Shown here: positions 10,801-20,885 of the stretch, piece after piece | How positions within the stretch are numbered: position 1 is the stretch's first letter | Layout of the letters: each line of letters begins with the position of its first letter | Assembly: GCA_016648135.1 (NCBI GenBank) | Contig: JADDOH010008095.1 | Location: 1 to 64,000 of the forward strand | Origin: Agrypnia vestita | Lineage: Eukaryota > Arthropoda > Insecta > Trichoptera > Phryganeidae | Direction: 5' to 3' | DNA: 64,000 nt | Translations under genes and position numbers: made by a program | The notes under the pieces: generated by a model | What the model was told of the DNA's origin: nothing | Seen by the model: only the letters and a program-made list of their open reading frames with translations | Databases searched by the model: none

Positions 10801-10984
10801 ATGCCTTGATATATAAAAATAATGTGCAATAATGTGTAATAGTGTGCATAAAAAAATAAGTAAAAGTGCTTTAATGTAAAAGTACTTGAATGTAAACTCG
10901 AGCGCCCGAGTGTGCCACGTCAATCATCGCGCGGTACATGTTACATCTAAGGGTCGTTATATGTCCCGTGATTTTTCACGGGCG

Positions 10985-11155
10985 TAATCAATGATGAGGT
11001 ATTAAAATAATAAAAAACATAATTCTCTACGTTACAATGTCTGTCACTAAAGCTAACGAATGGCGCAAGCAATCATGAAGTATAAAATAATGAGGTAAAA
11101 TTTTATTTGTTGCATAATTCTCTACCTAACAATGTCCGTCACTAACGCTACCAAG
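10985..11155. repeat. Tandem duplication, ~95-bp period
   Basis: The block containing CATAATTCTCTACGTTACAA and TGTCACTAAAGCTAACGA (10991-11060) recurs as CATAATTCTCTACCTAACAA and CGTCACTAACGCTACC (11085-11150). No coding sense. Confidence 0.7.
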
Positions 11156-11394
11156 ACGCTGTTCTCGCAGCCTTAACTCGCCTCCGAAATGTACAGTAAA
11201 AGTGAGTACGTCATTTTGTTGTGTCATCATATAAGATATAAATCTATGCAGAGTGTTTCTTCAATATATATTTTTTTCGATTATAATTAAAATCTAATTG
11301 TAGGCATTTATTTGCACCACCGTTGAAATGTATACGATAAGATCACACGACACATATTTTTATGTTTATTTTTTATTTTTTATTTTGGGAATCT
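11156..11394. other. Unclassified AT-rich stretch
   Basis: No gene, repeat copy or clear structure identified. Confidence 0.3.
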
Positions 11395-11945
11395 CAACAG
11401 TATACAATTTATTATAATAATACATAACGTATTGGGTAATTCGTAGACCAATTATAGAGATCCACGGCATAAAATGTTAAGTCAAGCAATAAAGAGAACA
11501 TATATTAAATAGAGGGATAGGAGTGGGAGTTAGAGGGGGAAGTGGAGTGAGGTGCATGGGATTGTGGCTGAGTGGAGTGCGTGTGTATTCTGTGCGTGAC
11601 GTTGTATACAGATATGGGGTATGTGTAAAGAGTGATGAGAGTTTGGCTGTGGTGTGTGTATGATGATGGTCGGTCTCAGTTAATCCGGTGAAGATATAGA
11701 AACTAGTAATATAATATAAGCGGTTTAAATACGATTTTTAAGAGCTGAGATGTTGGTATTAAATATATCAATGTCATTGAAGTGGTCATTGTATGCTTTG
11801 CATGTTCGCTGGATGAATGAGTTCTGTGCATAAGAGGTTCTGCTTATGGGTACATGGAAGAGCACGGACTGTCGGGTTCGCATTGATGATTGCAGAAAAA
11901 ATAGCGAAAACACGCTCTTATCTGTTGCTATTGCATATTTGCTAA
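11395..11945 (-). mobile_element. Jockey-like LINE, C-terminal end
   Basis: Reverse-strand frame 11725-11913 reads MRTRQSVLFHVPISRTSYAQ then RTCKAYNDHFNDIDIFN. 'HVPxxRTSYAQNSFIxRxCxxYN...DIDIF' is a standard C-terminal pattern of jockey-like reverse transcriptases. The stop at 11725 is followed by ~330 bp of probable 3' untranslated sequence rich in CACAC/TGTGT words. Confidence 0.65.
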
Positions 11946-12139
11946 ATGCATTCGCTGATCAATCGATAGCGCAGTGCACTTTTTAGATTATAAAAATTAT
12001 TCACAGATATATTTTTTTAAGTACTATAAAAGTTTTAGGAACACGTATAGAGTTATATCCAAGCGGTCAGACAAATTATAACTTTTTCATATGATAAATT
12101 ATGATTTTTCTAATCCTTGCAACACAGCGACGGCGAAGA

Positions 12140-12308
12140 GATTTTTTGTGGTCTAGTGCCAACTCTGAAGTACGGAAGGGAAGCCTTGAATTGGCAAAAT
12201 AACGTAAGACTGAATGCGGTAGAAATGCGGTGACTCAGAAGTACGTGCGGAAAAAAATTAAAAGAATGTGGTTTCATCACCTGATGAAACAGCGTGATGG
12301 TAAGTAAG
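12140..12308 (+). mobile_element. RTE-like LINE remnant with internal deletion
   Basis: Reads PTLKYGREALNWQNNVRLNA then VEMR with a stop, then LRSTCGKKLKEC: the 'LLYGSExW....INAVEMR.LR...G' block of RTE-like LINEs. It jumps to the 3' end AAACAGCGTGATGGTAAGTA, shared with the copies at 26825-26997 and 40790-41122. Confidence 0.6.
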
Positions 12309-12610
12309 TCTTCTTCTTCTCCTACCCCTTATCCTGATGAATCGGGGTTCCTGCACCGCATAGAAGGTTCCAACTTATCCTATCTTGGGCTTCGCTTTCA
12401 GCTCAATTTAGTTGCAACCTCGCTTCGCAGCAGTCCTCCAACTGATTCCGCCAGCTCCTCGATGGTGCCTTGGTCTTCTGCCTTTTGGTCTTGGAATATC
12501 CGCTTTGGCAGTCTATCTGCCGGCATCCGCAAGATATGTCCCAGCCACCGTAACTGTGATTTCTCGATATAAGTCAATAAGGGCTCTACTTTGAGGCATA
12601 TATATTTTTT
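12309..12610 (-). mobile_element. LINE C-terminal fragment
   Basis: Reverse frame reads VEPLLTYIEKSQLRWLGHIL then RMPADRLPKRIFQ. The same block occurs at 31405-31851 (MEPLLLHIEKSQLRWLGHVL). The tail after FQDQKAEDQG is frameshifted. The 3' end is the CTT-rich stretch at 12309-12325 on the forward strand. Confidence 0.7.
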
Positions 12611-12719
12611 AATTTTAAAAATGACAGCGAACTGAAAGGTCATATGGATAATAATTTACGTACAATTAATATAAGAATATAATAATAATATATAATAAGG
12701 ACACAAAATAATTTTATAT

Positions 12720-13330
12720 TTGGCTGAGTTTCAGCATTTTGTCACTTCTATTTTGAAATTGTTAGTAGTCAATTGTTTGGTCTGTTGTTTTTAATCATTG
12801 TATAACACTTTCTTTTTCTAAATTACTGTTATAACTTTAAACAACTATCTATACTATTTCAATTCTGTAATTTTTTGCTGTTCAACTCTTTGGATTTCTT
12901 GTATATATTATTAGGTACATTATGTATAAATAATTTTAATCCGTTACAAATCAGTCGTGATGGTCCTGTTTTAGCTTGGGTTATGTGGTAGTTTTGAGCC
13001 GTTCTAGTGCAGTGTTGATGAATTTCGTGTATTTTGTGCAATTTTTTTTTCATAAGTGACAAGTTTTTATAGTGTTTACAAAATTGTATAAGCATGTTTC
13101 ATTGTTGCTGAGGGTCTTGGCATCAAACACTACATTTATTTGACACCCTACCTGCTACACTAGTATTTTACTGCATTATAGCAGACAGTGCTCTTCCAGT
13201 AGGTACAGTAAATGTACAAGAATATGTGCAAGAATCTTTTTATTCTTATCTCTTCTCCTTTTTACTAAGTAGATTTGTCCTTTCCTATCATATATTCCCC
13301 TTTCACCTTTAATTCTTTGACTCTCATAGT
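12720..13330 (-). mobile_element. Jockey-like LINE remnant
   Basis: The reverse frame at 12859-13095 reads HQHCTRTAQNYHITQAKTG then SRLICNGLKLFIHNVPNNIY. The pattern (H.TR...NY......CNGxKLxxxxPNNI) fits a jockey-like C terminus. The upstream part (13100-13200, with GCAGACAGTGCTCTTCCAGT on the forward strand) recurs at 15650-15765, and the 3' end recurs near 39735-39845. Confidence 0.6.
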
Positions 13331-13339
13331 TTGTCCGTG

Positions 13340-13545
13340 ACTTAAAACATTCACTTTTTTTGTTTTTTTTTTTTTTGTATAACTCAAGTTATTGTTGCTA
13401 TATGTTAATAACATGTTAATTCTGTGGAAACTTGTAAAATGGTCTCTATACTGTTCAATAATTATGTGTAATCTGATTTAATATGTACTAGTTTCCCATG
13501 AATAAATAAAATAAAATAAAAATAAAAAATTAAAAAATAAAAATA
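13340..13545 (+). mobile_element. LINE 3' tail
   Basis: Ends TGAATAAATAAAATAAAATA and continues A-rich, as expected for a non-LTR 3' terminus. No coding sequence. Confidence 0.4.
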
Positions 13546-13811
13546 ATGTAGTTATTATATGAATAAACCTTAGTGGCAATAAAAAATAAGTAATATTAAT
13601 AATTAATTATACAAAAAATTAAAAATGGTGTTCATTCTATATTATAGACAATAAAAAAATGATGTGAATTGGATAGTTAATAGAAGAAAATAAATAAAAG
13701 TAGTTGGAAATATTAAAATTTAATGTCTTAGTCTTGTATTTCGCTATTTGCTATTTTGGAATGAGTTTAAGTGTTCGTTTTTTGTGTTGTTATTGAAGTG
13801 TTGTGTTATTG
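13546..13811. repeat. AT-rich repeat shared with 15840-15960
   Basis: The block ATGGTGTT(A/C)ATT...TATTATAG(A/G)CAA followed by AAAAAATGAT(G/C)TGAAT and GGATA occurs here (13626-13680) and at 15862-15925. No coding potential. Confidence 0.5.
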
Positions 13812-14337
13812 AGCATGTTCCCTTTTTTGAATAACTAGAAGTTATGCAGGTTTTGCCGTGGGAACTGCAGCTACTAACTATATCTTTAATTCCCCGCTGC
13901 AGAGGCTTCCTAGACTAGCAAACAGATACGAGCAACTTGACGTCTTTGCCAATAACTGTATATTATTCAAACATATATTAAAAGATGTAATGAAAGATTA
14001 CTATTGTCGAATTGGACTTAAATAATTGATTTGTATTTGTATGTACTTTTTTAAAATTATAATATGACTTTCAAAGCTTGTGCTATATCTTTTCACTCTA
14101 CATTATTACTTTTATTGTTTTTAAATTTCTATTTTATTATGTTTTTCTTATGCTTCTGCTTTTTATATACTTGTATATGTATTTTAAAATTTTTCTTTCC
14201 ACTTTATGTCATTATTATGTTAACATGTTATTATTTTTTTTCTTTAAACTATATATTCTGTTAATGTACACTTTACCTATTTGTTGTAAAAGCCCTATAG
14301 GGCGTAAAATTAATAAGTAAATAAATAAATAAAATAA
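13812..14337 (+). mobile_element. Jockey-like LINE 3' end
   Basis: Same family and extent as 7300-8582 and the end of 41690-42722: a coding remnant at GAGCATGTTCCC..., the GCAACTTGACGTCTTTGCC block (13929), the T-rich untranslated region, then GTAAAAGCCCTATAGGGCG and a TAAA tail ending near 14337. Several frame breaks in the coding part. Confidence 0.85.
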
Positions 14338-14475
14338 ATCTCTGATTCTGTCACACCTGCTAAGTGAGGAAATAAAATAAATATTTTTTAAAAATGTCAA
14401 GGCGATGTGATCGTCAAAGGAGGTCAGCGTATCACGACATAACGTTTGACGTCCGTCACCACAAAGTATAGTCAT

Positions 14476-15284
14476 TAGCGAAGGGAAAAAAACTACATTT
14501 CAAAATGAAGACTACAACACACACACGTTCACCAGTTTGAAGACTACAAAGTGTACACTACAATTGTAGTAAAAACTACTTGAAGTGAAGTAATGTAATG
14601 AAGTAATTGTAGTATTAATGAAGTGAAGTAACGAAATGAACTAATTGTAGTATTAATGAAGTGAAGTAATGTAATGAAGTAATTGTAGTATTAATGAAGT
14701 GAACTAATGAAATGAAGTAATTGTAGTATTAATGAAGTGAAGTAACGAAATGAACTAATTGTAATATTAATGAAGTGAAGTAATGTAATGAAGTAATTGT
14801 ATTATTAATGAAGTGAAGTAATAAAATGAAGTAATTGTAGTATTAATGAAGTGAAGTAATGAAATGAAGTAATTGTAGTATTAATAAAGTGAAGTGTAAT
14901 GAAATGAAGTAATGATGTAATGTAGTACTAGTGAGTGAGCTAAAAAAAAAGGTCGCCAGCCAGATTTCTTCATTTGATTCCAAAAAATTTTCAAACCATG
15001 GGAGGGGGGGGGTTGTTACAGTTTCCAGAGATTTCTTCGTTTAGCTACATCAACTTCCCAAATGCACTATTTATGTATGTTTCTCATACTTTCGATAACT
15101 TTGAAGTGCATGTACTTTGTGGTGTTCGCTTTGAAATGAAGTGTACTATTTGAAGTTTATACTTTCAATAACTTTGGTGTTTGTAGTTTGTAGTGTGCAC
15201 TACACTTCAAAACGTGCGAAGTGTGCACTTCAATGTAGTGTAGTACTACATTGTAGTAGTGAGTATAGAGCGGACCCATCACTA
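14476..15284 (-). mobile_element. hAT-type MITE with internal minisatellite (copy 2)
   Basis: Inverted relative to 7374-8069. Ends TAGCGAAGGG and CCCATCACTA, flanked by ATAGTCAT (14468-14475) and ATAGTCTT (15285-15292), a 7/8 match. The interior array of AATGAAGTGAAGTAATG / AATTGTAGTATT units (14580-14930) is longer and more regular than in copy 1. No transposase. Confidence 0.9.
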
Positions 15285-15470
15285 ATAGTCTTCGTGCTGC
15301 GTAATGTGCAGTTTTCGCTGGTGTGCGCGCCGGGAGCAAAAAAAGTGTGAGTGACCGATAAATTCGCCCAGTCTAGCGGTCCCCGCAAGGGCGAGCGCTA
15401 TCGCCGCTGCGATGCGAATGCACCGATGTCAGCGAATCGACGGGTGGCCGGAAAAAACGAAAAAAAAATA
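15285..15470. other. GC-rich unclassified segment
   Basis: About 170 bp of clearly higher GC, with a GTGAGT at 15347 that could act as a splice donor and a 96-codon frame starting at 15351. No domain is recognisable and the frame runs into the Penelope-related repeat, so I do not call a gene. It could be a mobile-element 5' leader. Confidence 0.3.
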
Positions 15471-15479
15471 TTTTCTGAC

Positions 15480-15960
15480 GTTTTTTTATTTTTAAGAATG
15501 TTCTTAGGTTTTTGCCTTACTCAGAATCTTCCGGTTTGTGTCTTCTGGGGTATTATGCCGCGTTATTACGACCTTTGTTTATTTGTTTACGTTTATTCAA
15601 TGTTACAAATGTTTACAATTTTACAGTGTTTACAAAATTAAATTAAGCTTTTTTCATTGTTGCTGAGAGCCTTGGCAGCAAGTAAACACTAAATTGATTT
15701 GAGGCCCTGCCTGCTACACTAGTAGTTTACTGTATTATAGCAGACAGTGCTCTTCCAGTATTATAATGTTCAAGAATATTAAGTATTTATATAACATTTG
15801 TGAATCAATCTTATTGCCAATTAGAATTGAGTAATTAGTAATCATTAAATGTTTACAATTTAATAATGGTGTTAATTAATTATATTATAGGCAAAGGAAA
15901 AAAATGATCTGAATAGGATATTTAATAAAATAAAATAAAACAATAAAAAGTATTTAAAAA
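15480..15960. mobile_element. Mixed Penelope family-2 and LINE pieces
   Basis: 15490-15570 is the outer block of family 2 (AATGTTCTTAGG... TTCTGGGGTATTATGCCGCG). 15595-15765 matches the LINE piece at 13075-13200 (TTCATTGTTGCTGAG, GCAGACAGTGCTCTTCCAGT). 15840-15960 is the AT-rich repeat also at 13620-13720. Confidence 0.55.
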
Positions 15961-15977
15961 GATGAAAGACCTTTCTG

Positions 15978-16018
15978 GCCGACGTTTCGGATTCCATTGT
16001 AAGGTCCATCATCAGGGC
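15978..16018 (-). ncRNA. Hammerhead ribozyme (family 2)
   Basis: Reverse strand: GCC / GGC helix I (3 bp), CTGATGA, stem II GGACC...GGAATCC (partly mismatched), GAAAC, stem III ACGT, GTC with the predicted cut before GGC. Inverted partner of 16041-16081. Confidence 0.75.
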
Positions 16019-16040
16019 TGATGTTGATGATCACACATCA

Positions 16041-16081
16041 GCCCTGATGATGGACCCTGCAATGGGATCCGAAACGTCGGC
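16041..16081 (+). ncRNA. Hammerhead ribozyme (family 2)
   Basis: Helix I GCC (16041-16043) with GGC (16079-16081); CTGATGA 16044-16050; stem II GGACCC / GGGATCC with one mismatch and a TGCAAT loop; GAAAC 16071-16075; palindromic stem III ACGT; GTC ends at 16078. Helix I is short, so loop contacts or dimer formation would be needed for good activity. Confidence 0.8.
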
Positions 16082-16344
16082 CAGAAAGGTCGTAACAATA
16101 CGGCATAATACCCCAGAAGGCACAAACCATAAGATTTTTTATTTTTTGATGTGTAACATCTTTACGCTCGGTTTGTGGGAGTGATTTCGTGAACGCGACG
16201 AGGGAAACGCGTAGCAGGAAGCAGGAATGAAAAATGTCAAATGACATTCCATAATAAATAACACCTCCGACCCCCTCACCTCCCCTCGCCAACCCCTTCA
16301 CCGTAGCACTTTCATGTTTAACTTCTTCAATTTTAGTACACAAT

Positions 16345-16387
16345 CAATCCTGAGGAAGAGAACATTGTTCTCGAAACATGTAGATTG
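16345..16387 (+). ncRNA. Hammerhead ribozyme (family 1)
   Basis: Helix I CAATC (16345-16349) with GATTG (16383-16387), 5 bp; CTGAGGA 16350-16356; extra A; stem II GAGAAC-ATT-GTTCTC, six perfect pairs; GAAAC 16373-16377; stem III ACATGT; GTA. All invariant core bases are present. The best-paired member of family 1 in the window. Confidence 0.88.
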
Positions 16388-16394
16388 TATAAAT

Positions 16395-16573
16395 TGTATA
16401 GCAATGTTGAGTCGGATTTTGCAAAACAGTTAATAGAATATGACCATACATTTAAAAATAATACAGGTTTCAAATTTTTACATATTAGTTATAAGATCCC
16501 ACAAATAATTAATTTAGAAATACTTGAAATAAGGAAAAATGTAAATATTAATTCAAATACAATAAACACTTAG
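16395..16573 (+). pseudogene. C-terminal tail of a Penelope-like GIY-YIG protein
   Basis: Reads SNVESDFAKQLIEYDHTF then GFKFLHISYK and INLEILEIRKNVNINSNTIN, then a stop. The pattern 'FA..L.E..H.F.....LH......LE.LEI.K' is the expected end of the Penelope-type endonuclease, downstream of the GIY-YIG motif. The catalytic core is not present in this copy. Confidence 0.7.
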
Positions 16574-16762
16574 GCTAAATTTATGCACAACCCAGTATTG
16601 AATATTTTTCTACTTAAGATTTTATCCAAAATGAAACGATTTAATAACACATGTTAAGGAAAAATACAAATAAAATCGGCTGTTCATTTTTCATATCCTT
16701 TTCAAATATATCGCTGTTTTATGCGATGTATATAATATAAATGAGAAATTAAGAGATTAGTG

Positions 16763-17397
16763 TATATTATAGATATCTCACAGAGACGAAACTGTATTAA
16801 TTATGGGAAAGTAGGTATAGAAGTCATTTGGGTGTACACAGGACTTATGACCTGTCTTTTTATGGTTGGCTTAAGTGATCACTTTACACAATTGTAACAT
16901 TCGCCATTTCCACCCATGATAGAATATACCATGCTTATTCATTTTTTGGAAGTTGTATATATGTTCAAATTGGTGGAAGATTTCTCTATATGAGTTGTAA
17001 GCGCACTTTTCAATGCGGGGGTGTCAAAGCCATTTTCATTCCCCTAAATCCCCACAAATGTCGCTAATGAGAAAATCTACATTGATTTTTTACGGAATTT
17101 TGAGAGCAATATACTTTATTGTGTGTAATGAAATTCATCCGAATACTTGCATTACACTGTTCTGAAAGATTTGAACAAACTCAAAATATTCTGAAATTAA
17201 GAGATATACAACTTCCAAAAATTTGATAGATGTGGTAGATCATGGGTGAAATCGGTGAATATTACACTGTGTAATCCAAAAAAATACTTCTATAGGTATG
17301 GAAGTCTTTTTAAAATGAATTTTTTTTGTATATATAGAAAGAAGGTATTCTCCCATATAAAAAAATGGCTTCGTCTCTATGAGACATCTATAATATA
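16763..17397. mobile_element. TIR element, 'CACAGAGACGAA' family (copy 1)
   Basis: Long inverted ends: TATATTATAGATATCTCACA then GAGACGAA at the left, and TTCGTCTCTATGAGACATCT then ATAATATA at the right. The interior (about 600 bp) is non-coding and includes AGTGATCACTTTACACAAT, shared with the sister element at 58331-58718. Confidence 0.7.
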
Positions 17398-17520
17398 TAT
17401 TTTGATTATATATAATGTTGTATGAAAATTAGCTACACTGTCTGAATTTTTGACCACATTTATCTTATTTAAATTACCAATGGCTTATTAGATTGTCCTG
17501 AAGTAAATTCATCAATATAT

Positions 17521-17950
17521 TGCGGAAGGAATTAATGAAAACTCTGGAATTTATTTATAGATTTATTAATTATTGATTAATTAGTTATTTAGCTTTAAAA
17601 GTCGGTTTATTTCGCTACGTAAGTAGGAACTTCACTAGAATATTCACCTGAGTGGCCCGCGGCTAACTTCGCTTCTGTTATCGCCTGTCAAACGCGCTGA
17701 ACAACAACAACCCGTGCGCGGCCTGGCCCCGTATTTATATCCGTGTATCGAGGTACTTTGTACTTTCTGGCTTTTTCTAGTGTTAGGAGACGATTCTCGT
17801 GGCTTCTAGATTCTTGCAGATGTTTCTCGAATGTTTCAGACGCCTCCCGAAAGCCGTAGACTACGCTAGGCCGTTCTGGATTTTTCGATAGTGTTGTTGT
17901 GACAGCTTGTCACTTGACAGGAGTGTATAAGGCTTTTTAGCCTCGTTACA
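17521..17950 (-). mobile_element. Solo LTR of an LTR retrotransposon
   Basis: Reverse strand runs TGTAACGAGGCTAAAAAG ... CCTTCCGCA, a TG...CA-ended 430-bp unit flanked by ATAT on both sides (17517-17520, 17951-17954), i.e. a 4-bp target duplication. It holds a TATA-like GGATATAAATACGGG about two thirds in from the 5' side. Related LTR pieces are at 38650-38797 and 59796-60647. Termini and duplication size suggest a gypsy-type element; no internal coding region is here. Confidence 0.8.
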
Positions 17951-18006
17951 ATATCATGCTCCTGCTGGATCTACCAGGCAAAAACATAACTTCTCATTGC
18001 CAGCCT

Positions 18007-18118
18007 GGAAATACAAATTTAAATATGAAATTCATATTTAATTTGTATTTCCGATACATCCGATACATAGATTACATTACAGATAAGCGTATTTATTACA
18101 AATAAATACGCTTATCTG
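18007..18118. repeat. Two adjacent perfect-type hairpins
   Basis: 18007-18052 is GGAAATACAAATT(T)AAATATGAA against its complement, and 18076-18117 is ACAGATAAGCGTATTTATT against AATAAATACGCTTATCTGT with a short loop. Function unknown; could be ends of two foldback elements or a cruciform-prone site. Confidence 0.75.
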
Positions 18119-18540
18119 TAAGATAAGTTTATAGATGATTAGCATCATTACAAATATTCATTGATTGAAAATTTTGCTCCAACAATTCAATTTGCATTTT
18201 TTTTTGTCTTTGTCAATATCTTACTTATTTGATCTAATGTCTTACACTAACGATTTCATTAATAATAGATATGTACATATACGGCAATGCCCCCACTATT
18301 AAACACAATAATAAATTCTCATTTAAAAGTGGGTAAGCGTGTAATATAAATGTGTATTAATTATATTATATTCAATACACTCTTAAGTTTGTACATTTAC
18401 CAAATAAATTTAATAATAATAAAAAATAAATAAAAAAATTTTAAACACGGAATACACGTCACATCAATATTTTCAAACTTAAATTTGAATAGAGATGCGA
18501 ACACGGAATACATGCTTGTGCTATGAAATAGGACTTACTT

Positions 18541-18609
18541 GCTGGTCTGGGGTGAGGTTCGAACCCGCGATCTTTGGATCACAAAGCGAGAGTCCTAACC
18601 ACAAGACAA
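18541..18609 (-). tRNA. tRNA-like sequence, degenerate (pseudogene or SINE head)
   Basis: Reverse strand has an A-box-like TTGTGGTTAGGACT and a perfect B box GGTTCGAACC at the right spacing, and a short anticodon-like hairpin CTTT...AAAG. The acceptor and T stems do not pair properly, so a working tRNA is unlikely. Confidence 0.45.
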
Positions 18610-18893
18610 ATTGATAAATAGATAAATTGTGCTACTCTCAATTTGCTAAATTTACATTTTTAACTTTATTTATTATTGTTCGGAGGGTTTTTTGTGCTTT
18701 CATTTTTGTTTTTCCTACATTTATTTCCTCAATGTTTTGCAATTTGGTGATTATTGGGATCCACTGCCAGAGTTCACTTGTGCTAGATTTTTTCAGAATT
18801 GTGTTTTCTTCCAGCAGACAACAGCCTACCAGAATATTCTATAATTTTCATACTTTTGCACAGTTTTATTCTCTAATTTGGTTTTATATAATA

Positions 18894-19509
18894 CTAGCTC
18901 TGTACCTGGGGCTTTGCACGCGTAGATTTTTAGTAACTTATAGTCATATTTTATCAATTTGTGTATTAACCTTAACATAAACATAGATATTTGTGGTCAC
19001 GGTTTTTTTATATAATTTTCTGAGTTGTAGAACTTCTCCATAGAAAGTATTTAAATATATCTTACCGTTAAGGCAGCTTTCGTAAAAAAACGCGTCGCTC
19101 GGCCATTTTTATGTCGACCTTAGTTGTATAATAGGTCACCACGAAAAGCCCTTTTATTTTAACGGGATAATATATATATTTTCGATTGGTTGAGCAACTT
19201 GGTAGATTGACATTAAAAAAATAATTTTTATTTTTCTGTGAATTGTATAAAAATTGGTTATAAATATTAGATCTGTATTATATAAAAATAATAATATAGG
19301 GAAACTCCTCATAAATTCAAAAAATAAATAAAATGCAGGTGTTTATACAATTTCGTGCAAAGATTATCCACTTTTGTCCACCCTGAAAGTCCATTCTAAA
19401 TATTGGTGAAAGAATTTTTGAAATCGGATGAGTAGTTTCTGAGATTATGTCCTACATCCAAACTTACAAAATGAATAATAATAAAAACCTTTTTATACAT
19501 AAATATAGA
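18894..19509 (-). mobile_element. Non-autonomous Helitron (family B)
   Basis: Reverse strand begins TCTATATTTATG and ends ...CTACGCGTGCAAAGCC... CTAG, placed between a host A and a host T as Helitrons require. GC-rich terminal hairpin sequence precedes CTAG. The interior shares GGTTGAGCAACTTGGTAGAT and GGTCACCACGAAAAGCCC with 23166-23512. No Rep/helicase coding. Confidence 0.7.
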
Positions 19510-19639
19510 TATACATAATCTGTTAACCAGTGTTTTCTTTATTTTTTCTATGAATTTATTTTTTATTTGTATTCTACGAATAGCTTTACGGCCGTGTATG
19601 TAAACAAAACAAATCCATTTAAAGACGAATTTTTTTTCA

Positions 19640-19940
19640 GCCACCCTTCATCTTGTTACAGTCGCAACGTGCTCTAATAACGTCAGTCTTTGTTCGCGGC
19701 CGAGACCCGCACTGCCTGCCCCTTCGGAGGTCACGTGTGCCCTGTCGGATGTGATCGCCATTGTCACAAGCGCCTGCATTTCAGGGTCAAATTTATTCGG
19801 CAGACGGTCAACGACTCTGCAATGTTAGGTCATGTCCCGATCCAATGCGCTTTGAGTGCATTTTTTGCGCCAAAACTTGGGTCATTCGCGGTCGGCGGCG
19901 AAGCAAAATCCTTTGCGTTCTTTTCATACTTTAAAAACTA
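19640..19940. other. GC-elevated unclassified segment
   Basis: Holds a 95-codon forward frame (19690-19977) with a Cys/His-rich start (CPFGGHVCPVGCDRHCHK), but no known domain, no conserved neighbour and the frame ends in low-complexity sequence. Probably not a gene; possibly part of an older repeat. Confidence 0.25.
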
Positions 19941-19977
19941 TCATTATTACCAAAAAATCAGGTTTATTAGTATATAA

Positions 19978-20230
19978 CTAAGTAAAAGGGACCTGGTTGT
20001 TAATAATATTCAATTTAATACGATGGCCATGGTCTCTGAAACATGTAATCTTCCAATCGAAATAAAAAATATACAGAATACAAAACAATTTAAAAACAAA
20101 TAAATATAAATGTTCAAGATTTTTGTTTGTAACATTGTGGAAATTCATTTTTAATATTTTAAAAAAATGAGGGTAAACAACACTGTTTAATTCCACTATA
20201 TTTATTTAGAATTGTTAGAACGTTTTCGGG
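19978..20230 (+). mobile_element. Penelope-like terminal fragment (family 4)
   Basis: GTAAAAGGGACCTGGTTGTT followed by ATTCAATTTAATACGATGGC is the inverse of 21657-21700. A decayed hammerhead relic (GGCCATGG... CTCTGAAACATGTAATC, 20018-20055) follows. Confidence 0.5.
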
Positions 20231-20885
20231 ATTTCTCCCATTGTCAATAACAACACGTTTACAACTAAATTAAAAATAATTCGAGACAGAATTTATAGGG
20301 ATTGGGTGGGTGTAATGGTAGTGGGGGTTGGGGGCGAATGTAATGTAAAATAATTATATATATAATGTAAAATAATTATATGTTACAATGCAAAGTACCT
20401 CGTCCGAGCACAAGAGCGAGCAATGCACTTAAATGGAAAGGTACTATGTATAACACAATTATATAAGTTATGTGTTTTATTGTTTTAAATAGGCTAGAAA
20501 ATATTTTAATAATAACGCTAGTATGTATAGTTCCTAAAGAATGTGTTTTTATTTATTTATTAAAAAAAAGAGAAAGAAAAAGATGAATAAGAAAAAGAAT
20601 AGAAAAAATAATAAAAGAAAAAAGAAAATTAAAATTTTTATAGAATAAGATATGGACAAACGACACTATTATTATTGGGTTCTTCAAAAAGAGCAAAATA
20701 ATTTTGTAGTGACTTATTAATATTTTATTTTTTATATTTATTTTTTTGGTTTATTCAATCTTCTTCTTTTATTTATCTTTTATTTAATTATATTATCTTT
20801 ATTTTACTCTATTATTATTTTTGTTAAAGATTTCTAATTATTACTGTTTGCTTGTGTACGTACTAATCATCGTTTATATATAATA

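Larger units (their letters stand above)
15961..16140. mobile_element. Inverted pair of Penelope family-2 termini
   Basis: Near-perfect palindrome: each arm contains CGACGTTTCGG(A)T / ATCCGAAACGTCGGCC and a full hammerhead, facing outward from a ~22-bp centre around TGATGTTGATGATCACACA. The right arm continues through GGTCGTAACAATACGGCATA and CCAGAAGGCACAAACC. Confidence 0.75.
16141..16625 (+). mobile_element. Penelope-like element, terminus plus GIY-YIG protein tail (family 1)
   Basis: Order: untranslated block (ACACCTCCGACCCC, 16260), hammerhead (16345-16387), then directly the C-terminal coding tail (16395-16573) and the start of the 3' untranslated region (GCACAACCCAGTATTGAATA). The main reverse transcriptase is missing between ribozyme and tail, consistent with an internally deleted copy whose upstream terminal repeat is joined to the protein end. 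Confidence 0.75.

Noticed and set aside
14580..14930. CRISPR-like regular array
   Set aside because: The units are contiguous minisatellite words without unique spacers, inside a eukaryotic MITE.
18541..18609. Functional tRNA gene
   Set aside because: Only the A- and B-box regions fit; acceptor and T stems do not pair. Kept as a tRNA-like relic.
19690..19977. Cys/His-rich zinc-finger protein
   Set aside because: The Cys and His spacing matches no finger class and the frame dissolves into low-complexity sequence.
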